NCBI GenBank assembly: GCA_002167805.1
Contig: NHBT01000007.1
Span: 1 to 15,424, forward strand
Source of the DNA: Owenweeksia sp. TMED14
GTDB lineage: Bacteria; Bacteroidota; Bacteroidia; Flavobacteriales; Schleiferiaceae
Reading direction: 5' to 3'
DNA: 15,424 bases
Notes under the pieces: generated by a model
Database searches by the model: none
What the model was told of the DNA's origin: nothing
What the model saw: only the letters and a program-made list of their open reading frames with translations
Position numbers and translations under genes: made by a program
Part shown: in pieces, positions 14,406-15,424 of the stretch
Position numbering within the stretch: the first letter of the stretch is position 1
How the letters are laid out: every line of letters begins with the position of its first letter

Positions 14406-15424
14406 ATGAAGAATAGAGTATTTGCCCTCATCTGTTCGTCTTTAATAATTTCTTGTATTCAAAATAACAACGATAAACCGAGAGTTAATGATATAAAAAT
14501 CGATATCCAAACGGATTTACCACTTGGAGATTTAGATAGCATTTATATCACTGGAAGTAATTCTCAAATCGGACATTGGAACAGTCATGGACTGCCTTTC
14601 ACTAGGTTGGATTCTTTACACTGGTCTTTGACGTTTGAATCCATTGACAGCGCTTTCGAATACAAAATCACTTTAGGCTCCTGGGATCGAGAGGGACTAG
14701 TTGAGGAGGTTGGTTCAAATCGTGTTTTAGCTGCCTGGTGGGGTATAGACACCTTGCTTCATTGTAATTATTTTGGTCCTGCCAAGAAAACCATAGATGG
14801 TCAAATTTCAGGATATTATGAAACCCTCCAGTCTCCTATAGACCCCAGCGGGGTTATTCCTAGTAGAAGGATGTGGATATGGGCTCCATATGATTTTAGA
14901 AAAATGAGTAATGACGAAGGCTTTGATTTATTATTTATGTCAGATGGCCAAAATGTTATTGATCCCAAAACAAGTACATATGGAGTGGATTGGGCTGTTG
15001 ATGAAGCTCTAATTTACTTGAAGGACTCAAATTTAATTGATAAAAATATTTTTTTGGTTGCCATGGATTGTTCTGATAATATTGAAAAAAGAAGACTAGA
15101 ATACGGTCCTGGTGATATAGGAGATGCAATGGCAAAATACATTGTAGAGATATGTATCCCTTTTGTATATGATAATTATCCGATTAAGGGAAAACAGCTT
15201 AAAGAGTCTAAAGTTTTTTTTGCCGGATCAAGTATGGGTGGGGTTTTGGGCTTTAGATTAGCCACTCAGTATCAAAATTTATTTGATGGCGTATTAGCTT
15301 TTTCACCTGCTGTGAAGGTTAATACGGGAGATGGGTTAAAGGTAGATGCATTGAGACCCTGGTCACTCTCTGGATACCCGACTCCAGTAAGTCCATTTTA
15401 CATAGATAATGGTGGACCCGGTTT
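14406..15424 (+). CDS. Lipoprotein with CBM20-like domain and esterase (alpha/beta hydrolase) domain, 3' end outside window
   Basis: An open frame of 339 complete codons that runs off the window without a stop. The ATG is 15 bases after the ppx stop. A signal sequence ends in the lipobox LIISC, giving Cys17 as the lipidated residue. Residues ~30-110 look like a CBM20-type starch-binding or related E-set domain: PLGDLDSIYITGSNSQIGHWN, then LHWSLTFESIDSAFEYKITLGSWDREGLVEEVGSNRV. This matches the order G.W..W....G...EYK...GSW.......NR. From ~150 follows an esterase-D/enterochelin-esterase-like hydrolase: RRMWIWAPYDF, LLFMSDGQNVIDP, FLVAMDCSDN and the nucleophile elbow GSSMGG (Ser276). The catalytic Asp and His would lie further downstream. 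Substrate is unknown; a carbohydrate-linked ester or a siderophore ester are the usual family options. It is probably on the cell surface or in the periplasm. Confidence 0.88.
   Translation, partial: MKNRVFALICSSLIISCIQNNNDKPRVNDIKIDIQTDLPLGDLDSIYITGSNSQIGHWNSHGLPFTRLDSLHWSLTFESIDSAFEYKITLGSWDREGLVEEVGSNRVLAAWWGIDTLLHCNYFGPAKKTIDGQISGYYETLQSPIDPSGVIPSRRMWIWAPYDFRKMSNDEGFDLLFMSDGQNVIDPKTSTYGVDWAVDEALIYLKDSNLIDKNIFLVAMDCSDNIEKRRLEYGPGDIGDAMAKYIVEICIPFVYDNYPIKGKQLKESKVFFAGSSMGGVLGFRLATQYQNLFDGVLAFSPAVKVNTGDGLKVDALRPWSLSGYPTPVSPFYIDNGGPG

Noticed and set aside
1..15424. CRISPR array, tRNA/rRNA gene, defence island or prophage
   Set aside because: No regular direct repeats, cloverleaf-like intergenic sequence, or defence/phage proteins were seen; genes fill nearly the whole window.

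Overview
The window is an AT-rich, gene-dense piece of a Bacteroidota chromosome, most likely from the Flavobacteriales or a near relative. Four signals point there: a large secreted protein with a type IX secretion (T9SS) C-terminal sorting domain, a DUF5606 protein (a family I know only from Bacteroidota), the Bacteroidota-type pRiA4b ORF-3 protein, and TAnnTTTG promoter elements together with A-rich leaders that lack Shine-Dalgarno sequences. Lipid A kinase LpxK and several lipoproteins confirm a Gram-negative envelope. I see no rRNA, tRNA, CRISPR array, insertion sequence or phage gene, and no gene-free stretch longer than 60 bases.

Layout. (1) Bases 1-3434, plus strand: the 3' end of lipA, then a 1040-residue Asp-box propeller protein carrying a T9SS sorting domain. 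(2) Bases 3479-7620, minus strand: a tightly packed operon miaA > lpxK > gatB > lipoprotein, with ATGA overlaps at two junctions. It converges on region 1 at a symmetric terminator (3455-3480). (3) Bases 7671-7970, plus strand: a 99-residue orphan protein. (4) Bases 7976-11121, minus strand: ruvX > dapD > cca > pRiA4b-like gene, again overlapping or nearly so. (5) Bases 11169-15424, plus strand: def > TPR-like lipoprotein > DUF5606 > mazG, then ppx/gppA and a CBM20-like/esterase lipoprotein that runs off the window.

The genes are mostly housekeeping: lipoylation, tRNA modification and maturation (MiaA, CCA-adding enzyme, GatB), ribosome and protein maturation (RuvX/YqgF, peptide deformylase), nucleotide sanitation (MazG), phosphate-polymer metabolism (Ppx), lysine/DAP synthesis (DapD) and lipid A synthesis (LpxK). 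The accessory part is the cell-surface equipment: the T9SS cargo protein, three lipoproteins and the esterase.

I did not find a clear new defence or mobile system. The points most worth a second look are interleaved divergent promoters between ruvX and def, a repeated TACCTTTGTG element placed so close to ATG that the transcripts may be leaderless, a lipoprotein that looks like the front half of a TlpA-type thioredoxin protein without the thioredoxin domain, a G8 tract inside the catalytic loop of ppx, and two or three uncharacterised proteins embedded in housekeeping operons.
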